DNA of 64,000 nt from Adineta vaga (taxonomy: Eukaryota; Rotifera), in assembly GCA_021613535.1 (NCBI GenBank), contig CP075495.1:13702001-13766000 (forward strand). The letters are read 5' to 3'. The notes under the pieces are model-generated. The model was not told where the DNA came from, ran no database searches, and saw only the letters and a list, made by a program, of their open reading frames with translations. A program made the translations under genes and the position numbers. Numbering within the stretch: position 1 is the stretch's first letter; every line of letters starts with the position of its first letter. Positions 35,883 to 48,313 of this stretch are shown here, piece after piece.

Positions 35883-38485
35883 TCGTCAAGTTTACCACGA
35901 GCATATATTGGAGCACGTCGTAATCGTCAATATATTAACAATTATTTTACATCGTCATCATTATCGAATGACAACGATTCATCGATCGAGAATCAATCAA
36001 ATGCATTTCAATTAAATCAATCGTCGGAAAAAACTGATTTGTCAAATATAGAAATAACAGATACTTTACAAAGACAACAGGAAGAACGAGTTTCACTAGA
36101 GCACCTCTCATCTACAACTTCACCAGACGAACGGCGACTTCATCAACAACAGGAACAGAAAGCAAAAGGTTTTTCGCCGTTGTTGCTGCCACCAGAGCGC
36201 CACCATCATCATCATCATCTTCCTCACTTTTCTTTCCAACTATTCACAACGTTACTCTTTTATCTTACTCTAACCGTTCTCCTCCTTCTTTCTCTCAAGA
36301 AAAGCAGCACTCTTACCATCACCACCTCCCTTCTCATCCGCACGAACAACATTCATACCGGCAACCACTAAGTAGTGAGAATAAAAACAATCAACTTTTG
36401 TTATTAGAAGAATACCAACAGCGCAAAGAAGAACAGCAAAAACACAAACCATCATCGGCAAATTCTCTCTCAATTCATAATCAAAATGTTGAATTAAGCA
36501 ACATACCTGAAGAAAAGAATTCATTTTCGTCGTTATATTCCTTAAGTGACACTATTGTCGAACATAAGGGCAACGATAATAAATCACATTTTTTAACATC
36601 AACACCTATTCTCTCGTCTCTTGCATCTTATCGTTCTACCGCAGACGGCGACCACAAATTTACTTCATTGTCAACTGACAAAAATAGAAATCATAAATCA
36701 TTACCTTTAGCCTTCGATAATTCTCTTCATCAACCATCTACTTCTACATATTCAAACTCATTCACAACTGATTTACCACATATTCAAGAAGATAATATGT
36801 CAACATATCGACGCTCATCATCAACATTACATCCTTATGATCAACGAATAAGTGATCAAGGCAATAAATATATTATTCAACTTAAAACTGATGAATTTCA
36901 AGAAAATGATTTTACTATAACACTACGTTCAACGTCAAATCAAATTGTAATTGATGCTAAACATCGTGAAGAAGATTCATCTGGCGGTTATGTTCATCGT
37001 GAATTACATAAAATTTTTAATATTCCTAAACATATTGATATAAATCGATATGCATATACATATAATATAAATACACAGGAATTAACAATTGAAATGCCAT
37101 ATTTACCAATATCAACAACATCCTTATTAACTTCATCAATTCGTAATTCAACTGAACCTATAACATCTTCATATGAAAATCGAACTCGAACGAATGATGG
37201 AAATTCTTTTTCACCATCATTAACTCGATCAAATTATTCCAATCATAGTAACCATACAAATAATGGTAATTATATGACAACAACTGATTCAACATCATAT
37301 AAAAATTCGAATATACCTATTACTTCAAATTATGAATCATCATCATCGATTGGAAATACAAAACCTTTCGATTTTGATTTATTTCATCGATCAGCATTTC
37401 GACCACAAATTGTTCGAACAACAACAAATGACAACAATAGTACAGAAAAGAAATTACTTATGTCATTAGATTTAAGTGATTATCAAGCTGAAGATATAAA
37501 AGTGACTGTTAAAGAACGTGAATTAATTGTAAATGCAGAACGAAAAATTGAAACTGGTACACGAAAATCTCGTTCATCATTTTTTCAATCAACGAGTTTA
37601 CCACCGCAAACGGATATTGATCATTTACAAACCAATTTTACTAATGGAAGACTAACAATTGAAGCTCCTTATCTTGATCAAACAAATTTGGATCGACGAT
37701 CAAAAACTACTAGCATAACTACGAGTACTACGAATAATAACAATGAAGGATCAAATTGGTAAGAAACATATTTATCATTTCACTTGCTTGTCTTAGTTTC
37801 TTCACAGACGATTTATGTCATTTTTAATCTTTTCACCATGTATTTGCGTGTGTTTCATTGTATATAATGCTTCTTTTTGATTAACGTTTTGTTTGTATAT
37901 ATTATATATCCATAGACTTTAATTCAGTAGCGAATTTAATTCTTATGAGATTCCTATGAATTAAAATAGATTATTGTTTTTTTCTTTCTTTCTTTTCTTT
38001 TTTTGAATAAAATAAGATGATAGACACAATTGTTATATTTAAATATCCGATTTGATCTATTCATATTCTCGTTTTTTTTTGTTTTATTCATCTAAAATAT
38101 TCACGTTTTTCACATCTGCTACTTTGTTTTATATTATTTTTTCTAATAAGAAAATGACTTACATCAAGGTCTAAATTCTTTTCACATTTGAATATCAAAA
38201 GAATAACAAGAAAATCTTCTTTTTCTTCTTGCAAAGCATGTATGACACACTTCAATCTTTAAGTAAACAATCACACAAAGATCGATGTTCCATAAAAAAA
38301 TTCTTTAGTGATTTGATTTAATTTGATTTTGTATGTCTCCTTTGTGTATATCTATACGATATTTTAGGCGACTTGTATCTGAATCACAAGAGAAATCCGA
38401 TAGTGATGATTTATTTCAACATCGAACGGCGACAGTAAAAGAATTTGTTCGCGTTCGTGGACTTCATACTCATTCTTCAACCTGA
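35883..38485 (+). CDS. Small heat-shock protein with two alpha-crystallin domains (5' end not found)
   Basis: Three exons are clear: 35883-36168, 36300-37758 and 38368-38485, 1863 nt in frame; the last intron is 609 nt. The first of these has no in-frame ATG, so a 5' exon is missing. A long disordered N-terminus rich in His, Gln and Ser precedes two alpha-crystallin (HSP20) domains. ACD1 is at about 36860-37110 (YIIQLKTDEFQENDFTITL; ELTIEMPYLP). ACD2 is at about 37440-37690 (LLMSLDLSDYQAEDIKVTV; ERELIVNAERKIE; GRLTIEAPYL). Both show the conserved beta-strands and the G/E-LTIEAP ending. Small heat-shock proteins are ATP-independent holdases. Most have one ACD; tandem ACDs are known in flatworms. 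A role in desiccation tolerance is inference from the suspected host. Confidence 0.85.
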
Positions 38486-40415
38486 TGTGCAATCAATCAT
38501 ATCAAACATTTATATGTGAATTGAGATAAGCCAAGAAAAAAGATTCAACATGATGTATCTACATATATGTTTCTTCATTCATCTCTTTGCACACAACATA
38601 TTCCGGTGATTACCAATACAATTCTTTTTCTTTTTTCTCTTCTCTAGAAAATACTCAAATCATTTTACTACATATGCACATCATCATTATCATTATCAAT
38701 GATAGCGATATCGATTACAAGCACGAGGAAAAAATTTAGCATAGAAAAGCATTTCTTTTTCAATTGTCTAGATGAATTATAACATGTATAACTCAGATTG
38801 TTTTTTCTTAAATAAATATATATATATATAGGATGGTCGATAAGATCAATCAAGCATGTTGTATTTATTGATCAGATTTATGCCATGCGCTATTCGATTT
38901 GCTAATAGTTGAAAAGTATTGATTGCTTTTACATATGTAATTGATTAGAGATAGTTTCAAGCGTAAATCCGGTTTTCGTTCGACGTTTCGATTTATAATG
39001 GAAGGAATTTTATTTATATGAAACAAAACTTTGAAAAATTACAAAATGTTTTCAGGACGATTACTTCGCTATCATAGAAATGTTAAAATTGTTCGTAAGA
39101 TTTCTAATTTCCAATCATACCTTGATGAGAAAACAATTACTTACTAAGTTCAACTGTATATCGATATAATTATTTAAAATGTTATCTAAGTCATTATTTT
39201 ATTATAATGCGTCCTTTAATAAATTGAATAAACTGAATGCAAAGTCTATTTCGAATATATTAGTATTGTCCAGTAGATAATACCAAAAATAGCCGTCTCT
39301 CAAGACATTGGATCATCAATTGTGAATCTGTATTTGCTAGGGTCTTCACCAATTTTTGTAAAACATTATATAAAGTCACCCTAATCGAAAATCACACAAT
39401 GGTCTATTTGAATTCTTTCTAAATTAAAGAAAAAAACGAATACATTTCAGGCTAATAATATGGATCTTTAAATGCTCCTCACAGGACTAATTAAATTTTA
39501 AAAGAATTTGAAATATCCTTGGATTTATAAAAATAAGCTTTATTATTTTCGTATACAACATTTTGATCAACAATTTTGACTAATTTGAAGTTTATATTTA
39601 CCCAAAATTTGAGCTGCAAATCATCTCTTCAACCATCTCGCAGAACCAAAAGTATATCATCATCTAATGGTTACCTTATACAAAACGTTTCCTGAAACAT
39701 CTTTTTCAGAGCTTCAATATATTTGTCAAGTAATTTATAGAATTCTTTCATGAAAATAAATGAATGACACTTAGCTGACTGTTCACTTAAATAATAAATG
39801 ACACGTTCTGCTCTGTGTACATCTCTATATAAATAGTCCTACGACATATGTTTACTTCTATATACCCTTAATTTCAAAGGAGCTGAGCCTATGGTCCTTT
39901 GAGGTGTAATTTTTTCTGTAGCATAGAGAGTAGTTTGAAAAAGTGTCAAAACTAAAACACAAAATCTCTCAGAAATGAAGAATTTATGAAAGAATAATTT
40001 AAAAGTTCTTTGAACTAACGTATTGCAGTTGATCGTATTGGAAATATGTTACATCGTCAGGTTCCGTATATTTTAAAGTACCTGTATATATTTGCGAGTC
40101 TACATGGAGAGTCCTTTATTATAGATGAACGAAAAGATAAATTAAGAACGACGGAGAGGAACGAAAACGTAAGATATAGATATATATCACACACACGTAG
40201 GTAAATGCATATATGATACATGAAATAAATATGATTTCCTTTGTTCTAACAATTTTGGATGCAAAAAGAAATATTCAGTATAACTATTTACAACTTTAAG
40301 TTCGAATTTCAAAGAACCCAATATAAATTACAATAATTATCCTGAAATAAATGAACTGATATGAAAGATCTTTTATATACATGTCTTTTTGTTGTAAAAG
40401 AAAAGGAAATCGCAC
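38486..40415. other. Intergenic, nothing recognised
   Basis: About 1.9 kb of AT-rich DNA. I see no exon with conserved protein sequence, no RNA gene and no clear transposon ends. An AT microsatellite lies near 38813-38830. Confidence 0.5.
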
Positions 40416-40562
40416 TTATTCATCAATAGTAACGTCATTATCGTCGCTGTCTGTTTTATGTAAATTATGTCGATAAGATGTAATTTCTCTTTCAATTGTT
40501 TCTTCTCGAACTGTAATTAAATTTGCTTGAATAGCTTGTTCAATATCCTCATCAACTTCCAT
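40416..40562 (-). CDS. Possible small protein, 48 residues
   Basis: A reverse-strand frame from ATG 40562 to a stop at 40416. It encodes an acidic, helix-compatible peptide (MEVDEDIEQAIQANLITV, ending DSDDNDVTIDE). Codon content looks protein-like rather than low-complexity. It could be the last exon of a longer gene, since a T-rich stretch lies upstream. No family recognised. Confidence 0.3.
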   Translation of the reverse strand: MEVDEDIEQAIQANLITVREETIEREITSYRHNLHKTDSDDNDVTIDE

Positions 40563-40876
40563 ATTTCAATTTATTTTGTATGCATTGTAAAATATCATAA
40601 TACAATACAAACAATGATATTTTTTATTTCTTTTCGAAATAATAGATACGAAAACAGTCACATCGATAGTTTTCTTCTTCGAATCATCATTGAATCTATG
40701 AGAAAATAGAAAAAAGAAAACCTATTCGATGTTAATTTTCTTATAAAAAATTTTCTATCTATTTCTGTATCAAGATTATTTAATGATTTGATGATGACGA
40801 CGACTTCAAATTATTCAAAAGTTTCTCATATTGTGGATCTTTTGTTGAAACAGTACAATAAATCATTTCGATAAAA

Positions 40877-41032
40877 ATGTCCAGAGTTGTGGAAACAACG
40901 AAGGGAAAAAAACAATACATGATTCGAAATGAACGAATTCTTAATTTAATGAACCGATACAAAGAAGGTTCATTGTCGCTAGATGAGTATTTCATTAAAA
41001 TTAGTAAAACAATCGGTAAAGAGTCTCAATGA
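40877..41032 (+). CDS. Possible small protein, 51 residues
   Basis: Forward frame MSRVVETTKGKKQYMI.. to ..KTIGKESQ, basic and predicted helical (NERILNLMNRYKEGSLSLDEYF). No family recognised. It stands just before another small gene on the same strand, and I could not find splice partners. Confidence 0.3.
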   Translation: MSRVVETTKGKKQYMIRNERILNLMNRYKEGSLSLDEYFIKISKTIGKESQ

Positions 41033-41289
41033 TGTTCTTTTCCCTCTTTTCATAATGACTCTGTTATTATATTATGCGTTCTCTCTTCTTATTTATTGTT
41101 CATAAATAAAGAATGTCGATGAAATATATATATATATATGCACATGTATCGAATATATTAAGATGTTCGTTCGAACAGAAAGAAAATCTTATCAGTAAGA
41201 ATGATGAATAATTCATACTAGTTTCCGTCGTTATCTTTCTTAAAAATGATTTTTAGTCGAAAATCTTTTAACTTTTAGATTAATTAATA

Positions 41290-42171
41290 ATGAGTAAACA
41301 AGGAAGTGGAAAAGAAGAATTGCTTTGCGTTTCTAAAGTTTTTCATGAATGCACGAGAAGAAAACAAATCTATTCGAAATTCGAGGACGTAAGAGAATAA
41401 TCACCATTTATATAGTACTAATGGATAATTTTTAGGGAGAGATTAATATTTTTGAACTTGGTTCAGCATCTAGTAGACAAATGGTATTAAATTATGTTTA
41501 TGGCACTGAAGCCCTCGTTCCCAGGACGATCGTTCCTGGAAGCAGTGTTCTGCTTATTTGCGGCGAAAACCCGCAAGATATTTATAGTTTCCCCGCTGGA
41601 AATCGCGAGAAAATACTCGGAATCCCGCTAAAGCAACCGGTGACCGTGTCCGACTATCGGTTATGGCAGGTTCTTGTTGGTTCCTGATAAAACCTGGTGA
41701 ATTCAATGACAGGATCCGGTCGCCGGAATACTGCTTCCATGAAATCTCCGGAAGGTTCTGGAACTGGTCGGTTTCGGGCCGGATTGTTTGACCTGGGTTG
41801 TAACAATCAATAAATTAAGTAATGAAATTAGTTTTATTGCTCAAGTAAATTAAATACTACTGTACATAAAAACTAAATAATACGAATAAAATTTCATTTG
41901 ATTTAGAGAAATAAAATCTCCATTCCTATTGAAAAAAAAATCAATATCAAGTCATACATAACATTCAACAAACAATCCACCGAATACGAGTAAGACTTAT
42001 TTTATTGAAAAAAATGTGAATTTTCTTTGATTTTATAGAATAACCAATCAAGAAGAATTCAACCGTGAAGTTGAATTAATCATTATTGAAATGATTGAGA
42101 AAATAACAAATCTTCAGGATGCTTTTGACACGTTAATGGAAGTTATTAGTGAAGAAAAAGATAAAAATTGA
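41290..42171 (+). CDS. Unrecognised small helical protein with a transposon in its second intron
   Basis: Four exons (41290-41388, 41436-41483, 41907-41989, 42039-42171) total 363 nt, 120 residues, all phases consistent. The protein is charged and helical, with a likely coiled coil at the C-terminus (REVELIIIEMIEKITNLQDA). Intron 2 (423 nt) contains the complete CCCAGG..CCTGGG element at 41520-41797, whereas the other two introns are 47 and 49 nt. Because splice sites on both sides survive, the insertion may be silent. No family recognised. Support comes from splice signals and frame consistency only. Confidence 0.5.
41520..41797. mobile_element. Short non-autonomous DNA element, CCCAGG/CCTGGG ends
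   Basis: A 278-bp block that is clearly GC-richer than its surroundings. It begins CCCAGGACGATCG and ends GACCTGGG, giving short terminal inverted repeats. It has no coding capacity for a transposase. It lies in an intron of the small helical gene. Target-site duplication is not clear (possibly TT). The element at 52363-52595 has the same kind of ends. Confidence 0.65.
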
Positions 42172-42341
42172 ATCGTATCGACAGAGGATCATGGATATAA
42201 GGATCTTCTAAATACTTTCAAATCATAAACCATTATTATCAGATCATTTTATAATCTGCCTAAGAAAATAGATAGAAGAATTTTATTCAGAAAATCATCA
42301 TAAGATTGTTTTCTTTTTTGTGATATTTTGAATGATGATTA
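42172..42341. other. 3' flank of the small helical gene
   Basis: AT-rich DNA without a recognised feature, ending where a CCCAGG element fragment starts. Confidence 0.4.
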
Positions 42342-42445
42342 CCCAGGTCGATCGAAACGAAAACCGTGACAATACGGTTACTTTACGACTATGCACGAAA
42401 TTCAAAAGGGACCGCATTACGACGCCCGTTATTAGAGTCAATCGC
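42342..42445. mobile_element. Fragment starting with a CCCAGGTCGATCG end
   Basis: GC-richer stretch that opens with the same terminal hexamer as the two complete elements and fades into AT-rich DNA at about 42445 without a matching CCTGGG end. Probably a solo end of the same family; the right boundary is approximate. Confidence 0.4.
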
Positions 42446-42650
42446 TGAACAATGCTTTGCAGAGATCTAACATCATTTCAAATGAAAAGCATTGTCTTTG
42501 TAAAATTAGATTGAAATCATACTAGAAATATAAGAAAAACTGACGTTTTGGGACATCGATCAGTTTTTTGTTTCGTAATTCATTCATCTTCCAAGAAAAA
42601 ATAAGCATAAATCATTTTATACTCTGTCTTCTTTTTTTTAGATCACTCTA

Positions 42651-42780
42651 ATGTCTGAGGAAATAGCAACTGGTAAAAATCTTATGGTACCAGTAGTCTA
42701 TGAATCTGAAGATGTAGCATCGTTAGTGGGTATAATCACCAATGATTCAAGATCTCCATTTACTTCACATTCAAATATAT
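42651..42780 (+). pseudogene. Truncated gene start interrupted by a CCCAGG element
   Basis: A strong 3' splice site (ag at 42640-42641) is followed 9 nt later by an ATG opening MSEEIATGKNLMVPVVYESE. The frame runs for 43 codons and then enters the element at 42781. No continuation is visible beyond the element and the telomere-like repeat, so the gene looks broken by insertion. No family recognised. It could instead be a short first exon with a donor I failed to see. Confidence 0.35.
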
Positions 42781-42870
42781 CCCAGGTCCAAGAAAGCGGC
42801 GTCGTAAACTGCCTTAAACAATGGAAAACGGCCAAAAACCGCACTAGTACGCTACCGCAATCCGTTAACC
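42781..42870. mobile_element. Truncated copy of the CCCAGG element family
   Basis: The first 50 bp (CCCAGGTCCAAGAAAGCGGC..) match, with a few differences, the reverse complement of the right end of the element at 52363-52595. Similarity continues imperfectly to about 42860 and then stops, so this is a 3'-truncated copy. The flank before it ends TATAT, as does the flank of the 52363 copy. Confidence 0.6.
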
Positions 42871-42902
42871 TAGAAATGTATAGAAATACGGTGTAAAAAG
42901 AT

Positions 42903-42954
42903 GGGTGTGGGTGTGGATGCGATATAAATATCATACCCACACCCACACCCACCC
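42903..42954. repeat. Inverted telomere-like TGTGGG/CCCACA repeats
   Basis: GGGTGTGGGTGTGG at 42903-42916 and ACCCACACCCACACCCACCC at 42935-42954 face each other across an 18-nt AT-rich spacer, forming a potential hairpin. The unit is TGTGGG, the repeat I recall as the telomere repeat of the bdelloid Adineta vaga. It lies just after a truncated element and a broken gene. Confidence 0.75.
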
Positions 42955-45830
42955 TTTTATAATCAAATGAACAATGTGTCCTTTGTTATCCACAACAATT
43001 CATGAAAATATATATTATATAGAGAATGCTATAGTGTGCACCGTTTTGTTTTCGCTGCAAAATCTTCGTTTTTAATCAATAGTAGCGAATTATAGATTAT
43101 TGATCAACGTTGTATATGAATTGATTGAAACATTATCCCATATATTTGATCTTCGTAATGTTTGAGAATGAACAATCAATCCATACTCTTCAGAATAGAA
43201 TGAGAATATACAAAGCGATAAGAATCGTAGAAATGTAACATATATAGTTTAGATGACGAAGCAAAACATTTGATTACATATATATATATTCATATTCGAA
43301 TAAATAGAGCTGATTGTGTATGATGACAATTTTTAAATTCAAGTCATTGTTATTTATTGATATTTATTTACATTGAATTGTTAGAGTCAGCATGTGTACT
43401 ACTACGACATAGTAGATTGCATATACTAATGTTTTATTATTCGAATGAATTAATCAGCGTAGTATTGTTTCTTGTTCAATTGTTAATGATCATGATAAAT
43501 GTGTTGGTCATTACTCAATTCCCTAAACAATTTCGAGAATAAGATATCGGTTAGGTCATGTTGTCTTTGTGTTTTTCTTCGTTATAACGAAATATTTGCC
43601 TCAAACACGTATTTATCAGTAATTTTCTGTATATTCCCTAAGGAGATACATACTTATCATTTATATTGTAATTAGTTATTTCATTTTAAAGAGAAAAACA
43701 AAGTAAAAGTATTATAGTTTTCCCCATCAATCCCATTGGTGAAGGATTTCTTTTTTTGTTAAAGATAAAAATACTCTTTCGCTAAATGCTCATCAATTAT
43801 CTATGAAGAATGAAGCAATGATGTTCTTTTAATACATTGGACTATTCAACAACCACCCACTCGCTCACTTACAACTCATGTATGCCAATAGTAGGATCGA
43901 TATTGTGTAAGTAATTCTTCGGAATCGTTCTTTCAACTGTTCTGCTCTTTACATTGTTCAAACCTTGATCAATCTACACATTAGTCTATATTGTCAAAGA
44001 AATCAATTCTGTTGATTGATAAAATACACTGTCTGTTAAAAGATTTCATCGTATAAAAAGAAGCTAGTATTTCTTCTTTTCTGAATCGAGTATACATAAT
44101 AGAAGTAAATCTCTACCATTGATGACGTTTTGTCTCGCTTGCTTTATAATCAAAGAGGCATATTATTCAACCTACCAGACATTATCGTCAAAAAAAGTTT
44201 TCTTTCTATAATGTAAGTTGTGATTTCATGTTGAATAAAACATAGTAGTGTCACGTTTAAATTCCAAATAGATAAATAAATACAATACGAAACAAGAGCA
44301 TAAATTAATTTTTTTCACAATCGTGGCGCGTATGCAAGTGAATCGTTGATATGTTTTCTTTCTTTTCATAAGACAATCGAACAAACTAATTATTAGGACA
44401 CGAAGAAATACGACGGTATGAAACTAGTCACTATTAGGTATTTCGTTGACAACATATAAATGTCAGAAAAAGAAAGAAAAAAAACAGAGAGAAAAAGATT
44501 TTTTTCTAATAGAATGTCACTTCGTAATAACAAAAATACTACGATTTAAAGAGATAATATGAACAAGAAAAAAACGCGAGAATCGGCACAGATTGAAAGA
44601 AGGAGAGAGAAAAAAATGACATCCGAGTTTTTGACGAGATGACAACAGTGAACGGTGCGTGTTATTTAAAAAAACTAAGGTAGATAGACTTTTTTTCTTT
44701 CATATTTTTGTTTTTTTTATACAACAGAGGATGTCGCGTACATTGACATTTGTAAACATGTTTTTTTATTCGAATGAAAATAGAATTATAGTTGTCTTCA
44801 AATAGTCATTCATTTTGTAAAACATTTCTGTAAACATTTCATCAGAAAAAGAAATTTTTCTAAAGACTTCCGAGTGTTTCTTGTTTCTCAGATATTAAAT
44901 TGCTTAGCCTCGCATGGTTTATAATCAGTCATAGTGGAAAGGATATGTTGGTATATAAGAAAAAGGTCGCTAGTGGAATGAAACGAGAACAAAACTTTCA
45001 GCATGAATTTCAAGTCGATATATGTGAAAGCATTTTATTGCATATCATATAATCTTTTGCAATTGATCTAATGAGAGTAATTATTTTCTCTATTATCTAT
45101 TAAGAATATCATTTGGAAGGTTTGATTTATAGACATTGATAAACGAGAATTATATTAAGGACAGAACATTGTCTCTATAAACTTCTCATTGTATTGAGGA
45201 AAATCAGATTTGCTGAAAAGACAACAACAACATAATCATATGATTGAATAAAAAAAAGCATAGCGGATGAAGAATATTACCTATTGAAAAAAAACTGTTT
45301 GTTTTATCATCATATGCGATCCAATCAATAATGATCTGCTCTTTTTGTTATAGAACATAATTTTCATTATGTAAAAGGTTTTTTTAGTTAACTTTTACTT
45401 ATATTTCCTTCTTTCTTTCTTCTTTTCTTAATCATCAAAAAAATAGAAATGCTAAAGAGAGAGAGAGACAGACAGAAAGAGCAGAGAAAACTATTTTTAG
45501 TTTCCTCTTCTATATGTATTCGTCATCTTAATCTTTCTGATAAGAATAAAAGAAATGGCAGAATAAATAGATGTGTTTCTTTGAATACTAATGGAAACAC
45601 ATAAAAAAAACCTAGAAAACAGATTTACCATTTATTCTAGACATTGACATATACGTATATGATTATATTTATTTAATAGGAGAGACTATCAACGTCTAAA
45701 TCTTTTCCTGTTGTCCAATACATTTAATAATCGAACAACAGACGATGCGATTGTGTTTTCATACTTAATGTCCTCTTCATCATGTGTATTTGTCAACAAA
45801 AGAAAAGTCTGTTAAATATATTCACTTATA
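42955..45830. other. Intergenic, nothing recognised
   Basis: About 2.9 kb of AT-rich DNA without a splice-supported exon, RNA gene or element end that I could identify. Short open frames (for example 43357-43542) show no conserved motif. The last few hundred bases should hold the promoter of the next gene. Confidence 0.5.
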
Positions 45831-48313
45831 ATGACCGACTTGACTATTGCTACATTATGTCAAGTTCTTGCAAATATAACTAGTAATCGTTGTACTTTTG
45901 TGGAAAATTCCAATATCTGCCGATGTATTGATAACTTAATGGGTTCAAGTATGATGATGATGAATGTTTTGAGAAGAAAAGCAATGTCTTCTTTTTTTAT
46001 TTTGTATTTAGAACCAATAACAAGTGTTACCTCAGCACCGAATATAATGCTGAGTGAAGTTTTTTTAATTTTTTTTGTTTTGGCACTGTGGCTTTCAGCG
46101 ATTGGTTTTTGTCTCAATCAATATAAATCACTCCGTCGTCTCGAAACTCAAGTACATTATTGCGGAAATCGAAAAGATCCATTAAATATCGGTAATATTA
46201 AAATTGTTGAGCGAGAACAAGATTCAATCATATATAAGAAAAAACGTTATTCAACTGTGCTTGATACACATATTAATCCTGAAGATCTACGCTCTATGCA
46301 ATATGTTAGAGAATATTTACCACAACCTATTATAACACCTAAAATACCATCATCAGCAGTGACTGCTCTTGTTTTCAGTCGAGAAGATCTAACTACAAGT
46401 ATACCTCTAGCAATCACAACGCCACCGCCAACAATAATACCTTTTATGAATCAATTACCAATATTACCATTAACGCCTCATACTCTATTAAGTACACACG
46501 ATGAATTAGCTGAAGAACAACAATCACCCGTTGAACCGACACCTTCATGTATGTCTTTCTTGCCAGTCGAAACAAAACCGAATAAACTCAATGGCCGTAT
46601 GTCTTTTGCACATATAACAGGTAAAAGAAGAAAAGCTTAGTTAATCTGAACTTAAGAATTATTATCACTAATCATAATATGATTTGTTTTTCGTGTTAAA
46701 AAAGAACTTCATTATTACACATTCTCCGCCTTCATAAAAAAAACATCCTTTTTTTCTTCACCGATATCCTCAAGGCTAATTCAGCTGATGATAGGATTCA
46801 GATTTATATTCGTAAAGATGTTGAGGATTTCATATGAACTATATGATAGTCGATAGAGAAAAAAACTATGTGTTTAATCATTATAATGACATATATTTAG
46901 AAAAATAGTTTATTTCGAGACTTCTAAATATTCTACAAACATTTTCTACAACATCCTGTTTTTTTTAGAAAAAATGTTTTCTAAGATTACATACATGCAA
47001 AAGAATATTTTAATGTAGAATTATAATTATGATATTGAAGAAATACTAAGAAAAGTCATACTTTAACAAATAGAGTTTTTCTAGTAAAAGACAGTAACTA
47101 AATAATTCAATGTTAAACATGATTGATTTTCGTTCAATTATATAACTGATCATCTTATTAACACATAAGAATAAGTAATGATATAGATCCTCTTTTAAGA
47201 TTAGAAACAATTTTTCAGTTTATTTTAGTTCTAAATCAATTTCTACTTGGATATAAACATTTATTTGACAAATAGCTGAAATTCTCTTGTCATTTTCTTG
47301 CAAGATGTTTCTGTTATTATCTCATACAAAAAAAATATAATCATAATAGGATTTGAATGTCATCATATCTGATATAATTAGCAGAAATAAATCTTTGTTT
47401 TCTTCTTCTTCACTTTATATACATCTATATTTTGCTGGATTTTATCAATACTTCACTTCTAATCTCATATTCATAAGTAAAACAGCAACAACAAAAAAAT
47501 AATAAATTCCTCTACCTACTAAGAATTTATTTGTTTTCAGAAAACATAATCTACAATTAGTCTCTTCTTCTAGGCAGAGGTCGTATTACAACAGGTCTTG
47601 CAGTTCCACGTACATCTAGTCCAAGTAGTTTACGTTTATCTTGGAATAATTCTTTTACATATGATACAAGTCGTTCTGCACAACACTTATCTGTACCATC
47701 GAATAGTCTTCGATTGAATCGTTATTCTGATGGAAATATCGCATTTCCTAATCCTGAAACTTCACAGAATGTATCCGAAAATCAAGATGAACAACTACTT
47801 GACCCTCGTCTTATATCGAAAACAGTTCGTCGAAGTTTATTAGCACTACATCGTGAAAGTCAAGAAAATATTAACATACAACGTAGTAAAGAAAAGACTC
47901 AATCAGAAAATGATGTTCATAGTGCATTTACAACATGGAAAATAAAAATGAAATCGAAATTAAAGCGTACACATCATCGTCAAACTCAACCAGTAGATTG
48001 TCCAGTACATTCAATGTCATCAACACCAGATAATAATAACGAATATCACCGACGTGTATCTGAATATAAAACTATGAAACAAGAATATCGATTTTCTACG
48101 CCACCATCACGTTGTTATTCTTTATCAAGAAATCCCTCTGTTCGACGAAGTTTAAAACATTATCAAAAATATTCAACACAAAGTACAACAGAAAGTGAAC
48201 CAACCCAAGGTGATTCATCACAAATGACAAGTATTCCTATTTCAACGAATGATAATAAATCAACTAAGACAATAGATGAAATCGATGGTGAATCAACAGT
48301 AATATCTTCATAA
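45831..48313 (+). CDS. Unrecognised single-pass membrane protein
   Basis: Two exons (45831-46620 and 47574-48313) joined over a 953-nt intron total 1530 nt, 509 residues, if 45943-46011 is retained. That stretch is 69 nt, stop-free, starts GT, ends TTTGTATTTAG and translates to an odd Met-rich string. It may be a genuine intron, giving 486 residues. A short N-terminal part with four Cys is followed by one membrane segment (VFLIFFVLALWLSAIGFCL) and a long basic, Ser/Pro-rich cytoplasmic tail. Such a topology (no clear signal peptide, Cys-rich short ectodomain) suggests a plasma-membrane adaptor. No family recognised. Confidence 0.6.

Noticed and set aside
41500-41810. GC-rich block as a coding exon
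   Set aside because: Its ends are inverted CCCAGG/CCTGGG, its frame has no family match, and the host gene stays in frame when it is spliced out.
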